A DNA stretch of 64,000 nt from NCBI GenBank assembly GCA_034231615.1, contig CM067306.1:63846813-63910812 (forward strand), written 5' to 3'. The notes beneath the pieces were generated by a model. That model did no database searches. It was given only the letters and a program-made list of their open reading frames with translations, and was not told the DNA's origin. This DNA is from Meghimatium bilineatum. Taxonomy: Eukaryota > Mollusca > Gastropoda > Stylommatophora > Philomycidae. Position numbers and translations under genes: made by a program. This document shows, piece by piece, positions 20,141-51,589 of this stretch (position 1 is the first letter of the stretch; the number at the start of each line of letters is the position of its first letter).

Positions 20141-20844
20141 AAAATCTCTCTGTAAAAAATTACTGCGCCAATACTATCTAAATAATACATAACTACTATC
20201 TAAAGTAAACAAACAAGCAAAAAAAAAAGGTGTTCTCCACTTGATTCCATGCCAGCCACAGAACAGAGAAAATGAAATAGCAGACTAGCTAGGAATATAT
20301 GGAAGCCTACAACAGATATACGTTTCAGTATAGTTTTCAGAAGTGTAGTCCATCAACAAACATTCAATTAACATGGAATGCAACTTAACTATACCATGCA
20401 GCCAAAACGTCGATACCATCTATAGGCTGTGAAGAAAGGAAAGAACTATCAATGTTAGGTTGAGAACATACCACAGGAGGCTCAAAACATGTACAGGAAG
20501 TTTGGAGTTAGTGACATCGATATGTGACAATCTCTAGAAAACATAGAACATATTTCACAGAACCACCCACTGTACGACACTACAAGAAGGGGTTCTTGTC
20601 TGGAACGCGTGCCTACCTGCTTATTTTAGGGTTGACTAATCTGAATATTATATTAAAAATTTTAATATTAATTATTGTATGGTTAGGGTTTGGAGAGTTG
20701 TGATTTACATAGCAAACACTAAACCCTACCCCTAAATAAATTTAAATTAGTAAATGATAAACATAAACTGATAACCATATGCAAGGGAAATAATCATATA
20801 GGTAGGCACAAGTTCCAGACAAGAACCGAAATATGTCACTCGTG

Positions 20845-21097
20845 TCTCGCCAGGGTCTAAAAGGGAAACAAAGAAAAACGGCAATGTACCTGCTATGCAT
20901 GCCGTAAGAGGCGACTAAGAAGGTTTTGGGTCTCGCCCTACATTGCCTAAGGCAACAATGTTGAGAATGGATGTGTCAGAATGATAGTCGAAAATGTTGC
21001 AACTAAGCTGTTAACCTTGAAACGATGCATTCCGTTCTCCGGACTACATCCTGCTAAACTACAAGAGTTTGAGAGCGAATTCAGAAGAAGAAGCAAG
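20845..21097 (+). mobile_element. SINE family A, long form, diverged
   Basis: GCCGTAAGAGGCGACTAAG, then GCATTCCGTTCTCCGGACTA and GAGTTTGAGAGCGAATTCAG with an AGAAGAAG tail. Confidence 0.75.
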
Positions 21098-21194
21098 AAA
21101 AACGCTAATATGGAAGTGGAAGAAAAGTTAAGTGCCTGGCAGAGGGAACAAAAGAGACGAATTCGTACCCAAACATGATTTCATTAGCATCATT

Positions 21195-21532
21195 TTCCTG
21201 ATTATCAGCATCATCATCAATTCATTATCATCATCACCACCACCATCATCATCACCACCACCATCATCATCAATTCATTATCATCATCATCAATTCATTA
21301 TCATCATCATCATCACCACCACCATCATCATCAATTCATTATCATCATCATCATCATCGTCATCATCATCACCACCACCATCATCATCATCACCACCACC
21401 ATCATCATCATCACCACCATCATCATCACCACCATCATCATCATCATCATCGTCATCATCATCACCACCATCATCATCATCATCACCACCATCATCATCA
21501 CATATCTCAACGCTGCTGTCATCATCATCATC
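21195..21532. repeat. (CAT/CAC)n trinucleotide array
   Basis: About 340 bases of CAT with blocks of CAC, interspersed with TCAATTCATTAT units. Confidence 0.95.
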
Positions 21533-21639
21533 ATCTCCTCCATCTTCCCTTCCTATTTATATATTTATCTTATCTTTATTTTCGTTTTATTCTCCTGGTT
21601 CCAATCATCATTTTTCATTTTGACTTCTTCTCACCATAT

Positions 21640-22320
21640 CCTCACTCTCTGCTCCTCATCATCATATTTTCCCATTCTTCTCCTCCTCACCATTTCCTCC
21701 TACTCATCATATCGCCCCTTTCCCTTCTTCCTCATCATATCTTCCCTTTCTTCTCCTATTCATCATATCTTCCCTTTCTCTTCCTCCAAATCTTATATTG
21801 CGTTTCCCCTCCTCATCACCATATCTTCCCTTTCTCTTCCTCCCAATCTTATATTGCGTTTCCCCTCCTCCTCATATCTTCCTTTTCTCCTTCTCACCAT
21901 ATCTTTCCTTTCTCTTCCTCCCAATCTTATATTGCGTTTCCCCTCCTCCTCATCATATTTTCCCTTTCTCATCCTCATCATATCTTCCCTTTCTCATCCT
22001 CGTCATGTCTTCCCTTTCTCCTCCTCGCCATATCTTCCCTTTCTCATCCTCGCCATATCTTCCCTTTCTCATCCTCGCCATATCTTGCCTTTCTCATCCT
22101 CGCCATATCTTCCCTTTCTCATCCTCGCCATATCTTCCCTTTCTCATCCTCGCCATGTCTTCCCTTTCTCATCCTCGCCATGTCTTCCCTTTCTCCTCCT
22201 CGACATATCTTCCCTTTCTCATCCTCGCCATATCTTCCCTTTCTCATCCTCACCATATCTTCCCTTTCTCATCCTCGCCATATCTTCCCTTTCTCATCTT
22301 TCACTTCCTCCACATTTTCT
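21640..22320. repeat. Pyrimidine-rich 25-bp minisatellite
   Basis: The core at 21960-22310 has exact 25-base spacing (CATCCTCGCCATATCTTCCC); the earlier part is irregular. Almost pure C/T on the plus strand. Confidence 0.9.
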
Positions 22321-22384
22321 TTTGCGCCCCTTCTTGTTCCTCTTCTTTATTGTATTTCCATTTACTTTTTCATCAATGACTCAC

Positions 22385-22605
22385 TTAAAATGTGTAGAGG
22401 ATTGACTCCACTGTACTCTGATTTCACATAATAGTATTTCCAATACCACGTAACTTTATCGATTCTAGGTATCTCAGGAAAACTTGCATGTGGAAACAAG
22501 ACGTCACTTTCCGGGATTTGTACCAGCGTCCTCTTGAGCACAAGTATAATGCTCAACCAAGGAGATTCTCTCATGACTGACAGAAACCATGGAAATCTCA
22601 CAGTA
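22385..22605 (-). mobile_element. SINE family C copy
   Basis: The minus strand has TTGGTTGAGCATTATACTTG and a B-box-like GGTACAAATCCCG. It then follows the body to GGAGTCAATCCTCT, as at 51590-51835. Confidence 0.6.
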
Positions 22606-22724
22606 TTGCCATACAGTTTTTCGTGAAATTAAACATAGTAATGACCATATGGAAAAAAAATAACAAATGTATTTAAAAAAAGTCAATATTCATTTAATTC
22701 AATTTCTATAGTTATTAGTACTAC

Positions 22725-22728
22725 AACC

Positions 22729-22778
<50 letters not shown>

Positions 22779-22850
22779 CACTATCACTACTACTACTATC
22801 ACTACTATTACTACTATTACAACTACCGCTGCTGCTGCTACTACTACTAT

Positions 22851-22886
<36 letters not shown>

Positions 22887-22973
22887 CACTACTACTACTA
22901 CCACTATCACTACTACTACTATCACTACTATTACTACTATTACAACTACCGCTGCTGCTGCTACTACTACTAT

Positions 22974-23009
<36 letters not shown>

Positions 23010-23140
23010 CACTACTACTACTACCACTATCACTACTACTACTATCACTACTATTACTACTATTACAACTACCGCTGCTGCTGCTACTACTACTATTACT
23101 ACTACACTACTACTACTACTACTACTACACTACTATACTA
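22725..23140. repeat. (ACT)n array with 123-bp higher-order unit, 3 copies
   Basis: ACCGCTGCTGCTGCTACTAC recurs at intervals of 123 bases (about 22828, 22951, 23074) inside an ACT-rich tract. Confidence 0.92.
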
Positions 23141-23495
23141 TTACAGAATATAATTTTAAGTAATAGAATTTAGCTAAAGGATGAGTAACGTTAACTTAAC
23201 GTTAGTTTGCAACAAAAAAAAAACAAAAAAACATCACAAATTCAATATAAAAAAAGAATGATGTGGAATGCAAATGGGCGAATCAACTTTAGGGTTTTTT
23301 TGTTTTTAGATAACCCCACTCACCCCCCCCCCCACCCCCTTGTCTAAAGATCTCAAATAGTCGATGAAAAAACCAGAAGCCGAACAACCTTGAGGGTGAA
23401 CCAGTTTAAACACCCTGAAATGTCTTATGTCCTCTGTTATTTCTACAATACAATTTGGAACAGCCTGACAATTAGGAGAACATGTCTTCTGTTTG

Positions 23496-41720
<18,225 letters not shown>

Positions 41721-41884
41721 TATCACACTGTGTGATAAAATCCACGACGCGATCCTTTAGGAGATTTTTTTTTTTTAAATGAGGATAGGATTTATTATGC
41801 GAATATTTTGGGAAAACTGAAATACGGAAGATGATTTATTGAGGAGTTCGGAAGATAATGGTTTGGGGAAAAATTAACTCTGGA

Positions 41885-42030
41885 AGGAATTTGTTTGAGG
41901 GAAACTGGAGGGCTGAAGAATATAGTTTATGTGAGGGAATGTTTGAGGGAAACTGGAGGGCTGAAGAATATAGTTTATGTGAGGGAATGTTTGAGGGAAA
42001 CTGGAGGGGTGAAGAATATATTTTATGTGA
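41885..42030. repeat. About 48-bp tandem repeat, 3 copies
   Basis: GTTTGAGGGAAACTGGAGGG and TGAAGAATATAGTTTATG. From 42040 to 42590 there is nothing more than short ATGAACTGATGAACT repeats near 42105. Confidence 0.85.
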
Positions 42031-42591
42031 AGACTAATATTCTAATTGGAAATGGTTGAGAAATACTAGATCTATTCAGATGGAAAACTTAGTTATGAAC
42101 GAACTGATGAACTGATGAACTCATGAACTGATGAACTGATTTGGGAAGTGGAATTATGCTTGTAGGAGTTAGAGAAAATTATATTTCTGAAGAGAATTAT
42201 ATTTTTGGAATGGAATTTTGAAGTAAAGAGGATTGAGAAATTAATGGGAAGATGTGGAAGGACTGGATATATGTAGTGGATGGTTTTGAGAATGCGTGAA
42301 TTCTGAATGAATGGTAGGTATAAATAGAAGAATGTTTCATTTATTACTACAAAAATATGCCTATTTGAGTATTTTATCTGCTCCTGCTTGCATTTCGTTA
42401 CTTGTATATGTTGGCAGCTTGCACTGTTTCTGGTGGTAAAAATAAAATCAGAAAATAAATTAACTAAGATTTATCCGTCAGGTGTTGCCTATTGGCCATT
42501 TAGTGTGGTCATATTTCACAATGTTAGTAGCCATAACATTTATGATCTGGCCATCATTGCAGTTCGACCAATTTAGAGATGTATCAACCCT

Positions 42592-43050
42592 TATATAATA
42601 ATAATAATAATAGTAATAATAATAATAGTAATAATAATAATAGTAATAATAATAATAGTAATAATAATAATAGTAATAATAATAATAGTAATAATAATAA
42701 TAGTAATAATAATAATAGTAATAATAATAATAGTAATAATAATAATAGTAATAATAATAATAGTAATAATAATAATAGTAATAATAATAATAGTAATAAT
42801 AATAATAGTAATAATAATAATAGTAATAATATTATTAATAATAGTAATAATAATAATAGTAATAATAATAATAGTAATAATAATAATAGTAATAATAATA
42901 ATAGTAATAATAGTATTAATAATAGTAATAATAATAATAGTAATAATAATAATAGTAATAATAATAATAGTAATAATAGTATTAATAATAGTAATAATAA
43001 TAATAGTAAACATAATAGTAATAACAATAGTAATAGTAATAAAAATAAGA
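42592..43050. repeat. 15-bp (AAT)4AGT array, about 30 copies
   Basis: AATAATAATAATAGT repeated with minor variants. Poly-Asn, poly-Leu and poly-Ile open frames here are artefacts. Confidence 0.97.
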
Positions 43051-43149
43051 TCGTCATTGTCGTAGAGGGTACTACACTGGATATACAGAACAACCTCACC
43101 CTCCCCTCCCCCTCCCACCATCTCCCCTCCCCAAACATCTCTGTCTTAG

Positions 43150-43250
43150 CCAGATGGACTATAGAACAATTTCATGATTCACATCTTCTCCTTCCACCCT
43201 CGACTGTTCCTTGTAAAACAGTTTTGGAAAGTGAGTAATGTCTCGTTACA
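43150..43250 (-). mobile_element. LINE 3' end fragment
   Basis: The minus strand reads HYSLSKTVLQGTVEGGRRR, the counterpart of the fragment at 25490. Confidence 0.55.
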
Positions 43251-43464
43251 GATCTAAACCAAAGTTTACGCCAATTCTTACACATTTCTTGTGTATATTT
43301 GTGAAAACAACATCGGAAAGTAATAATATAGTTGACAGAAATATTTCTCGTAAAACTTCTCACAAAATAAAATATTACAACTAAGATATTACGGCATCTC
43401 CTAGATATAGATGCTAAATTGACAGCATTTAATTCAATATCAATGAATTTAAGCTAGTTTTTGT

Positions 43465-43745
43465 GTTCTTCTTCTTCTTCTTCTTCTTCTGCGTTTGTTC
43501 TCAAACTCCTGCAGATTTGCAGGATGTAGTCCGGAGAACGGAATGCGATGTGTCATGGTTTACAGCATTGCTGCGATATCTGGGCCTTTCGGCCTGACAC
43601 ATCCGACTTCAGCATGGCTTTGGGTCACTGACCTTATATGGGATGGGACAGCCAACTCCATCACATAGCCTCCTTAGTCGCCTTTTACAATATGCGTGGA
43701 AGGTAAACAGTGTTGCTATTCTTTGCTCCCCTCTTGAGCCCCGGC
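43465..43745 (-). mobile_element. SINE family A, long form
   Basis: Full match in reverse to 19490-19772, from the (CTT)n tail to the GGGGAGCAAAGAATAGCAAC head. Confidence 0.88.
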
Positions 43746-43861
43746 AACACACAGGCGGTTTTTTGTTGATGTCAGTAGCTTTTATACACAAATTTAAGTT
43801 TGGTAACATTTTGACAATTTGCTGACCTAAATTAGCCAGAAATAGTAGTGAATATCTGGCA

Positions 43862-44205
43862 CCAATGCTCCGGGTATATCGTTCCGTAAACAGCAATGCT
43901 CCGGGTATATCGTTCCGTTGACAGCAATGCTCAGAGTTTATCGTTCCGTTGACAGCAATGCTCAGAGTTTATCGTTCCGTTGACAGCAATGCCCCGGGTA
44001 TATCGTTCCGTTGACAGCAATGCTCCGGGTATATCGTTCCATTGACAGCAATGCTCCGGGTATATCGTTCCATTGACAGCAATGCTCCGGGTATATTGTT
44101 CCGTTGACAGCAATGCTCCGGGTATTTCGTTCCGTTGACAGCAATGCTCAGAGTTTATCGTTCCGTAGACAACAATGCTCCGGGTATATCGATCTTGTTG
44201 TCAAC
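43862..44205. repeat. 31-bp tandem repeat, about 11 copies
   Basis: CAGCAATGCTCCGGGTATAT plus CGTTCCGTTGA at 31-base spacing, with CAGAGTTTAT variants. It lies between two long family A SINEs in the same orientation. Confidence 0.93.
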
Positions 44206-44259
44206 GATTCTCCCGGCATATCGATCTCGTAATCAACAACAACTGTAAATTTTACTTCG

Positions 44260-44545
44260 GCTCTTCTTCTTCTTCTGCGTTATTTTTCAAACTCCTGCAG
44301 ATTAGCAGGATTTAGTCAAGAGAATGGAATGCGTTGTACCATGGTTTACAGCTTGGCAGCGATATATGCGCGATTATGCATGACACATCCGACTTCAGCA
44401 TGGCTTCTAGGATACTTTACCCTCTATGAGATAGGACAGCCAACGCTACCCCCAAAACCTTCTTAATCGTCTCTTACAACATAGTTACAAGTAGCAGTAT
44501 TGCTATTCTTTGCTCCCCCACCTTCAGACCCCGGTACCACGTGTG
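44260..44545 (-). mobile_element. SINE family A, long form, diverged
   Basis: CTTCTTCTTCTGCGTTATTT tail, GGATTTAGTCAAGAGAATGG, GACACATCCGACTTCAGCAT and TTGCTATTCTTTGCTCC. Confidence 0.8.
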
Positions 44546-44689
44546 CAACTCTCTTCGGGTAACAGAAATAGAGTAGCTTATTCCTGTGATGGGCATACGT
44601 CTTACTATAACCAAGGTGGACTAACGGCTATGGTTGAAACATGAATGCTTCACCAAATAGAGGTGTTATTGCATCAGCATCCACCTAGT

Positions 44690-45190
44690 CCAACCATCCA
44701 CTGGATGCATTGAATTAGCTTGATCATCCAGTGGACACATCAAACTAGCCAACCATCCAGTGGATTCATCCAAATAGGCCAACTAGCCAAACATCAAATT
44801 GATACATCCAATTAGCCAACCATCCAACTTGACCAACCACCCAGTGGACATTTCCAACGAGCAAACCATCCAACTCTACCAGCCATCCAGTGCATACATC
44901 CAACTAGCCAACCATCCAGTGGAGACATTCTACTAGGCCAACAATCCAGTGGATGCACCCAACTAGCCAACCATCCAGTGGAGACATTCTACTAGGCCAA
45001 CAATCCAGTGGATGCATCCAACTAGCCAACCATCCATTGGAGTCATTCTACTAGGCGAACAATCTAGTGGATGCATCCAACTAGCCAACCATCCAGTGGA
45101 TACATACAACTAGCCAACCATCTAGTGGATACATACAACTAGCCAACCATTCAGTGGATACCTACAATTCAACCATCCCGTGGATACTTC
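44690..45190. repeat. 26-27 bp imperfect tandem repeat, about 18 copies
   Basis: CATCCAACTAGCCAACCATC and CCAGTGGATAC variants. From 45200 to 46540 I find no supported gene. Confidence 0.88.
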
Positions 45191-46669
45191 TGTACACATA
45201 TTGGAATAAAAAACAAAAGACATGTATGGGAAAACAAGACTTTTTGTTAACCAAGGACATGAGCTAATTTTGGTTATATCATGGGGTACGAGAATAAATA
45301 GACATTAATGGAGGACGCGATTCTGGTAATCATGTCACCACATTCTCCACAAGTTAATACATATAATTTTGCACAAGATGGTCAGTTCAGGTAAATTAAT
45401 ATGAAGCCCTTACGGTGAGACACGCTTCTTTCAACCGTGGACGAAAGTCCAATTTGGTTATATCATAGATAATTACCGTCAAAAACATAATACAGGTCGT
45501 GGTTCATGTAACCCCATTGCAACTATCTCGAATCGCTTTAAAAACACTTTTCTGTGTTGATTTCAATACTGGACACTTTTGTCAATAAATGTAAACGTTT
45601 CTCATGCGCTGGACACCGATGTAAAAATGTATTTCTTTTCATGAATTGAAACATCAGAGATGTAACAACACAAGTCTGAAATTGTCGTCATTATCTCCTC
45701 CTACAGACGGCTAATACTAATACTATTATTATAATTATCACTGCTGTGTTGTTGTTATTGTCTCCCCTGAAAGCAAAGGTAATCTACATCAGTGGTTCCA
45801 AAATTGTTTGCCACCTGGACCTCTTTTATGCAAATATTCCTCGGTGGACCCCTGATCAACCCCCCCCCCTAAAAAAACCCCCCAAAAAACAAAACAAAGT
45901 CATTGACTTCATTCACATGTTACCAAGATGTTTTACGCTTTATCAATATAAATCTTGTTGTTTCTCGTCTACATAATTACCTTTTTGTAGCCCTAATAGA
46001 TGTGTATGTGTCCTCCACTCCAACGTTACAATTATTCTCCGTGGCTTCCATTCATTTCCCCGTGGCACACAGGGAGGCATATAAGAGAATCTCTGGAAGT
46101 CATGATGGCTGGTTTACTAGAACAGAGAGCTCCACACAATTTTTGATGGTTGAAAGCTCATATATACCCAAGTTTGACTACGTTTCATGTGTGGCATTTG
46201 TAAATGTATCTCACAGTCCTTCCTGTCTTGTAGTAATGTAAAGGGCGCCCGCGCGTTGCCGCTCCTGCAATGGGGACACATAACATCAACTCGTTCGATG
46301 ACTCAATCTTGCATTTATGGCGGGTATGCTGTTCTGTTCTATTGTGTATCTCTCTCTTGTGTCTGTGGCTGGATTTTATCCTGGTTCCATGTCTTCGTCT
46401 TTCACATTTCTCCATGGTGGGAAATTTTATGGTGTGCACTTTGTTATGGTATGCACTATTTTATGGTGTGCAATATTTTATGGTGTGCACTATTCTGATC
46501 TTGAACGCACTAATTGGATAAATTCACTTCCTACATTTGACTGCTGTTCTCCATCGAGACCAGCACAGTGCAGAGGTGATGGGGCTTAGTTCAGCCATTG
46601 GGGGCTGGAAACTAAGACTGGTCGGGCAGTCCCACTCGAGAGGGACCATAGTCCTGCCCTAGTATGCAG

Positions 46670-46925
46670 AGTGCTGAATACGGAGGCACCCAGCCAAAAG
46701 GCGCACAGATAATCAGGATGTCACGCACAAAACACAATGGAATATACATCAAGAGTGTTCTGAGCATGAAACGCTGAGGCAGACATATTGCCCAGAGGAA
46801 ACAACACTGGAATCAAAACTCTATGGGACACTGTATGAACTACAAAAGACAGTGAGTTTTATTAAGGAGACAGAATTACAGATATAGACATGTTTCAAGT
46901 GAATGAAAGAAGAAGAAGAAGAAGA
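46670..46925 (+). mobile_element. LINE pol C-terminal fragment with (AAG)n tail
   Basis: Reads ILPRGNNTGIKTLW and then LQKTVSFIKETEL, matching the end of the fragment at 9075-9605. It finishes in AAGAAGAAGAAGAAG. Confidence 0.6.
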
Positions 46926-47164
46926 CCGCTGTTACATGGACTGTTCTGATATTTTTTTCTTAGATATGTTTTGAAATTCATATTTTCAGTATAATGTGCT
47001 GCTATGTTGTTACATATCTGTTCAGACAAAGATCTTATGATCGAAACGTCAGCTATTTTTGCCCTTATCACCTGTATTATATTTGTTTGCATCATGATAT
47101 TATTAGTAGTGGTAGGTAGTTGTGTCACGTGTTTACTTGTTGAATATAATTAAAGAATATCAAA

Positions 47165-47400
47165 ACATTTACTTGCCACGAATATCGTAAGGGGCGACTA
47201 AGGTTTTGAGGGTGAAGTTGGCAGTCTCATTCCATAGTTGGCCAAAATGACACACAATCTGTGATGAAACCGAATATATCAAACTGATAGACACAGATAT
47301 CGTAGTCAAACTGTAAACCGTGACAAAAGACTTTCCGTATCTATGGACCGTATCTCCTGCTAATCTACAGAAGTTTGAGAAGGAACACAGACGAAAATAC
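47165..47400 (+). mobile_element. SINE family A, long form, diverged
   Basis: CGTAAGGGGCGACTAAGG, GTAAACCGTGACA, CTGCTAATCTACAGAAGTTTG and AGAAGGAACACAGACGAA. 47400-48210 is AT-rich with no recognised gene. Confidence 0.65.
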
Positions 47401-48215
47401 AAATAAGATTATTATCTTACCTGAATGTAAGGATTGTTTTATATTTAAATATATTTATATATATATTTATATTCAGAAAATCCTTTTTTTTAAAAAACAT
47501 TAAGAGGATCCTGCAATTCCGGGTCCATTTATACATGTTTTAAAAGCACGTGACAAAATGGCGACTTAATAATATGTAAACTATAAGAAATAACACGCGT
47601 ATATATTAATGTCTACCCAAATGTCTCATTCAGGTTCCTGCTTACATTTCTAATATAACAAATAAGAAACTGAAAGAATGATCGCCATGTTTGTATAGGT
47701 GGCGTAGCTCGTGTTTACAATGCCTAGACCTAGTCGGCTGCAGACGCCAAGGAAACGTTGAAGAATGAATAGTCAAAGCTTCTCAAAGAATGCGATCGTT
47801 TCTTTACTTAAGATGGCAACACAATCTGCTCTACTTATAGTTCCGGATATGCTGTTTGTGGCCCAATTTTATGGAAATATACAATAATGTATGACTTTAA
47901 AATGTTTCAAAATATGTCTTCAAATTTCAAAATATACTCTAATATTTATATATATATAAATATATTTATATATATTTAGAAAATAAATAGATGTTAAAAT
48001 TTGCTATAAATTCTTTAAAATATTGGACAATGATCATTGAGTTTTAGTTTTAATTTAAATCTTATACAATTTCTTGAAGATTAATGTGCAGTTTCTCACT
48101 CCCCTGAATATTCTTTGTCTGTGGGTCTGTTGGTTGGTGACATCGTAGAAAAGGGATAGGCTGCTGGTTCTAGTCTTAACCCGCCCCCGTCCACCTTGGA
48201 AAATAAACCATGTAA

Positions 48216-50107
48216 CGGTCTATTTGGTCTACAGCAAGTAAATGGTCTACAGCAAGTAAATGGTCTACAACAAGTAAATGGTCTACAGCAAGTAAATGGT
48301 ATACAGCAAGTAAATGGTCTACAACAAGTAAATGGTCTACAGCAAGTAAATGGTATACAGCAAGTAAATGGTCTACAGCAAGTAAATGGTCTACAGCAAG
48401 TAAATGGTCTACAGCAAGTAAATGGTATACAGCAAGTAAATGGTCTACAGCAAGTAAATGGTATACAGCAAGTAAATGGTATACAGCAAGTAAATGGTCT
48501 ACAGCAAGTAAATGGTCTACAGCAAGTAAATGGTCTACAGCAAGTAAATGGTATACAGCAAGTAAATGGTATACAGCAAGTAAATGGTCTACAGCAAGTA
48601 AATGGTATACAGCAAGTAAATGGTATACAGCAAGTAAATGGTCTACAGCAAGTAAATGGTCTACAGCAAGTAAATGGTCTACAGCAAGTAAATGGTCTAC
48701 AGCAAGTAAATGGTCTACAGCAAGTAAATGGTCTACAGCAAGTAAATGGTCTACAGCAAGTAAATGGTCTACAGCAAGTAAATGGTCTATTTGGTCTACA
48801 GCAAGTAAATGGTCTACAGCAAGTAAATGGTCTACAGCAAGTAAATGGTCTACAGCAAGTAAATGGTATACAGCAAGTAAATGGTCTACAGCAAGTAAAT
48901 GGTATACAGCAAGTAAATGGTCTACAGCAAGTAAATGGTCTACAGCAAGTAAATGGTATACGCAAGTAAATGGTATACAGCAAGTAAATGGTATACAGCA
49001 AGTAAATGGTCTACAGCAAGTAAATGGTCTACAGCAAGTAAATGGTCTACAGCAAGTAAATGGTCTACAGCAAGTAAATGGTCTACAGCAAGTAAATGGT
49101 CTATTTGGTCTACAGCAAGTAAATGGTCTACAGCAAGTAAATGGTCTACAGCAAGTAAATGGTCTACAGCAAGTAAATGGTCTACAGCAAGTAAATGGTC
49201 TATTTGGTCTACAGCAAGTAAATGGTCTACAGCAAGTAAATGGTCTACAGCAAGTAAATGGTCTACAGCAAGTAAATGGTCTACAGCAAGTAAATGGTAT
49301 ACAGCAAGTAAATGGTCTACAGCAAGTAAATGGTCTACAGCAAGTAAATGGTATACAGCAAGTAAATGGTATACAGCAAGTAAATGGTATACAGCAAGTA
49401 AATGGTCTACAGCAAGTAAATGGTCTACAGCAAGTAAATGGTCTACAGCAAGTAAATGGTCTACAGCAAGTAAATGGTCTACAGCAAGTAAATGGTCTAC
49501 AGCAAGTAAATGGTCTACAGCAAGTAAATGGTCTACAGCAAGTAAATGGTCTACAGCAAGTAAATGGTCTACAGCAGGTAAATGGTCTATTTGGTCTACA
49601 GCAAGTAAATGGTCTACAGCAAGTAAATGGTCTACAGCAAGTAAATGGTCTACAGCAAGTAAATGGTCTACAGCAAGTAAATGGTCTATTTGGTCTACAG
49701 CAAGTAAATGGCCTACAGCAAGTAAATGGTATACAGCAAGTAAATGGTATACAGCAAGTAAATGGTATACAGCAAGTAAATGGTATACAGCAAGTAAATG
49801 GTCTACAGCAAGTAAATGGTCTACAGCAAGTAAATGGCCTACAGCAAGTAAATGGTATACAACAAGTAAATGGTATACAGCAAGTAAATGGTCTACAGCA
49901 AGTAAATGGTCTATTTGGTCTACAGCAAGTAAATGGTCTACAGCAAGTAAATGGCCTACAGCAAGTAAATGGTCTACAGCAAGTAAATGGTCTACAGCAA
50001 GTAAATGGTCTATTTGGTCTACAGCAAGTAAATGGCCTACAGCAAGTAAATGGTATACAGCAAGTAAATGGTATACAGCAAGTAAATGGTCTACAGCAAG
50101 TAAATGG
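48216..50107. repeat. 18-bp tandem array, about 105 copies (1.9 kb)
   Basis: GGTCTACAGCAAGTAAAT with a frequent GGTATACAG variant. A 10-base CTATTTGGTC junction recurs (about 48219, 48788, 49101, 49200, 49587, 49687, 49912, 50011). It marks blocks of five units in at least three places. As 18 is a multiple of three, very long frames stay open on both strands; I see no protein in them. Confidence 0.97.
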
Positions 50108-50112
50108 GGGCA

Positions 50113-50520
50113 TCACACTAGATAGTGAGAATGTAAGACCCGCTGACTTATAGGAAAATATCCTTCTACAGTTACTTTAGACTCTTCCCGTAATTGTCCA
50201 TGCTCGATTTGTTTTTGTTTTATATCGATACCCAGTTTAGTCACTTTAGAAGGCTGTTTTCCAATGAGCCCACGTCTCTTATATCGCGCTTGGTCACGCT
50301 CATGTCCAACAAAATATATGATAGAGGTGCCTATGTTCATTCTGGGAGTTGCAGGGCAGCTTGTTTTAGAGGGCTCTGGAATTATGAAGGGCCAACAGGC
50401 GTGCCTGATTCTGGGTTCTCCAAGGAAAGTATCACGCCCTGCATTGAATTGCTTTTCACAAACATATTCATAGCCTGCGGGAATCGTGTACACGTTGACA
50501 GGTAGGATCCTGTTCAGGAC
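50113..50520 (-). CDS. Candidate coding exon, unidentified
   Basis: An open frame of about 135 residues on the minus strand with mixed composition: VNVYTIPAGYEYVCEKQFN, ACWPFIIPEPSKTSCP, GTSIIYFVGHERDQARY and ESKVTVEGYFPISQ. The stop at 50113 lies directly at the edge of the 18-bp array. An AG (GTCCTGAACAG) near 50512 could be an acceptor. I do not recognise a family. It may be a last exon or a pseudogene. Confidence 0.3.
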   Translation of the reverse strand, partial: VLNRILPVNVYTIPAGYEYVCEKQFNAGRDTFLGEPRIRHACWPFIIPEPSKTSCPATPRMNIGTSIIYFVGHERDQARYKRRGLIGKQPSKVTKLGIDIKQKQIEHGQLREESKVTVEGYFPISQRVLHSHYLV

Positions 50521-50769
50521 CCAGGGTCATCTTGATTCTCCATGTCATGTGAAATGGTTGGTTCTGAATGTTGCTCTACAAAGGAAATCGTCATTGCGGA
50601 TGAAATACTGTGAGGTTTCCACAAAGAGAAACATCTCAATATTTTGTCATGTCATTTACTGAGTATGTAGTATTTTAGGGTGCTTCATAGACCAATAGAT
50701 ATACAATCAAATGTTCGGCTTGTGGAGATATAGTTAATTAGAGATATAAGACGATATATAGATAGGTAG

Positions 50770-51090
<321 letters not shown>

Positions 51091-51589
51091 AGATAAGCAA
51101 ATCGTAGACCATGAATTCTGCCCTGAGATGACAACTTATGACAACCTGAGATGACAACTTATGACAACCTTCTGTATTTTACATTTGGACGCGACACTTT
51201 CTATAACATATTATTTTCTTATCAAAACGACGGGACTCATTCTCTGCTAGCGACGTGTACTGACTGTATTTGTACAAGATATGGAGCCGGTGGATGTATG
51301 TCAATAGAAGAACTTGCGTACATAAAATATATTTCTTATTATAATGCTGACAGATTTCTACGGCGTTATTTATTCTTGTTCATCCTGAAGGCAGTCAGAC
51401 GGAATACTCGTGTGTTTAAAGTCATGCATGGATCTGTAGGCATACCATTATGATATAGAATTTTCTACGTCATTGCAAGGGTAGGTTGTAAACAGCAAAC
51501 ATTTTTGGAATTTCCGCTACAATATATTTTGTCCATAAGGTCGATGTGTACTAATGTACATTGTTGGTGACACTAACAAAAAGTGTTCG

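Noticed and set aside
21132-22431. Ser/Pro/Phe-rich frames of 160-260 codons
   Set aside because: Produced by CAT and pyrimidine repeats; no coding signature outside the repeat.
23306-23490. Extension of the S1 domain past the stop at 23496 in another frame
   Set aside because: An open frame exists, but it does not match the expected S1 C-terminus and would need a frameshift.
42579-43238. Poly-Asn, poly-Leu and poly-Ile frames
   Set aside because: AAT/AGT simple repeat.
45785-45900. hAT-like transposon end (AGTGGTTCCAAA followed by GGACC and ACCCC)
   Set aside because: Resembles ends of some animal DNA transposons, but I found no matching inverted end or target duplication.
48096-50125. 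Open frames of 250-650 codons in the 18-bp array
   Set aside because: They read the same short unit in every frame and strand, and one shifts frame midway. No start, splice or conserved context supports a protein.
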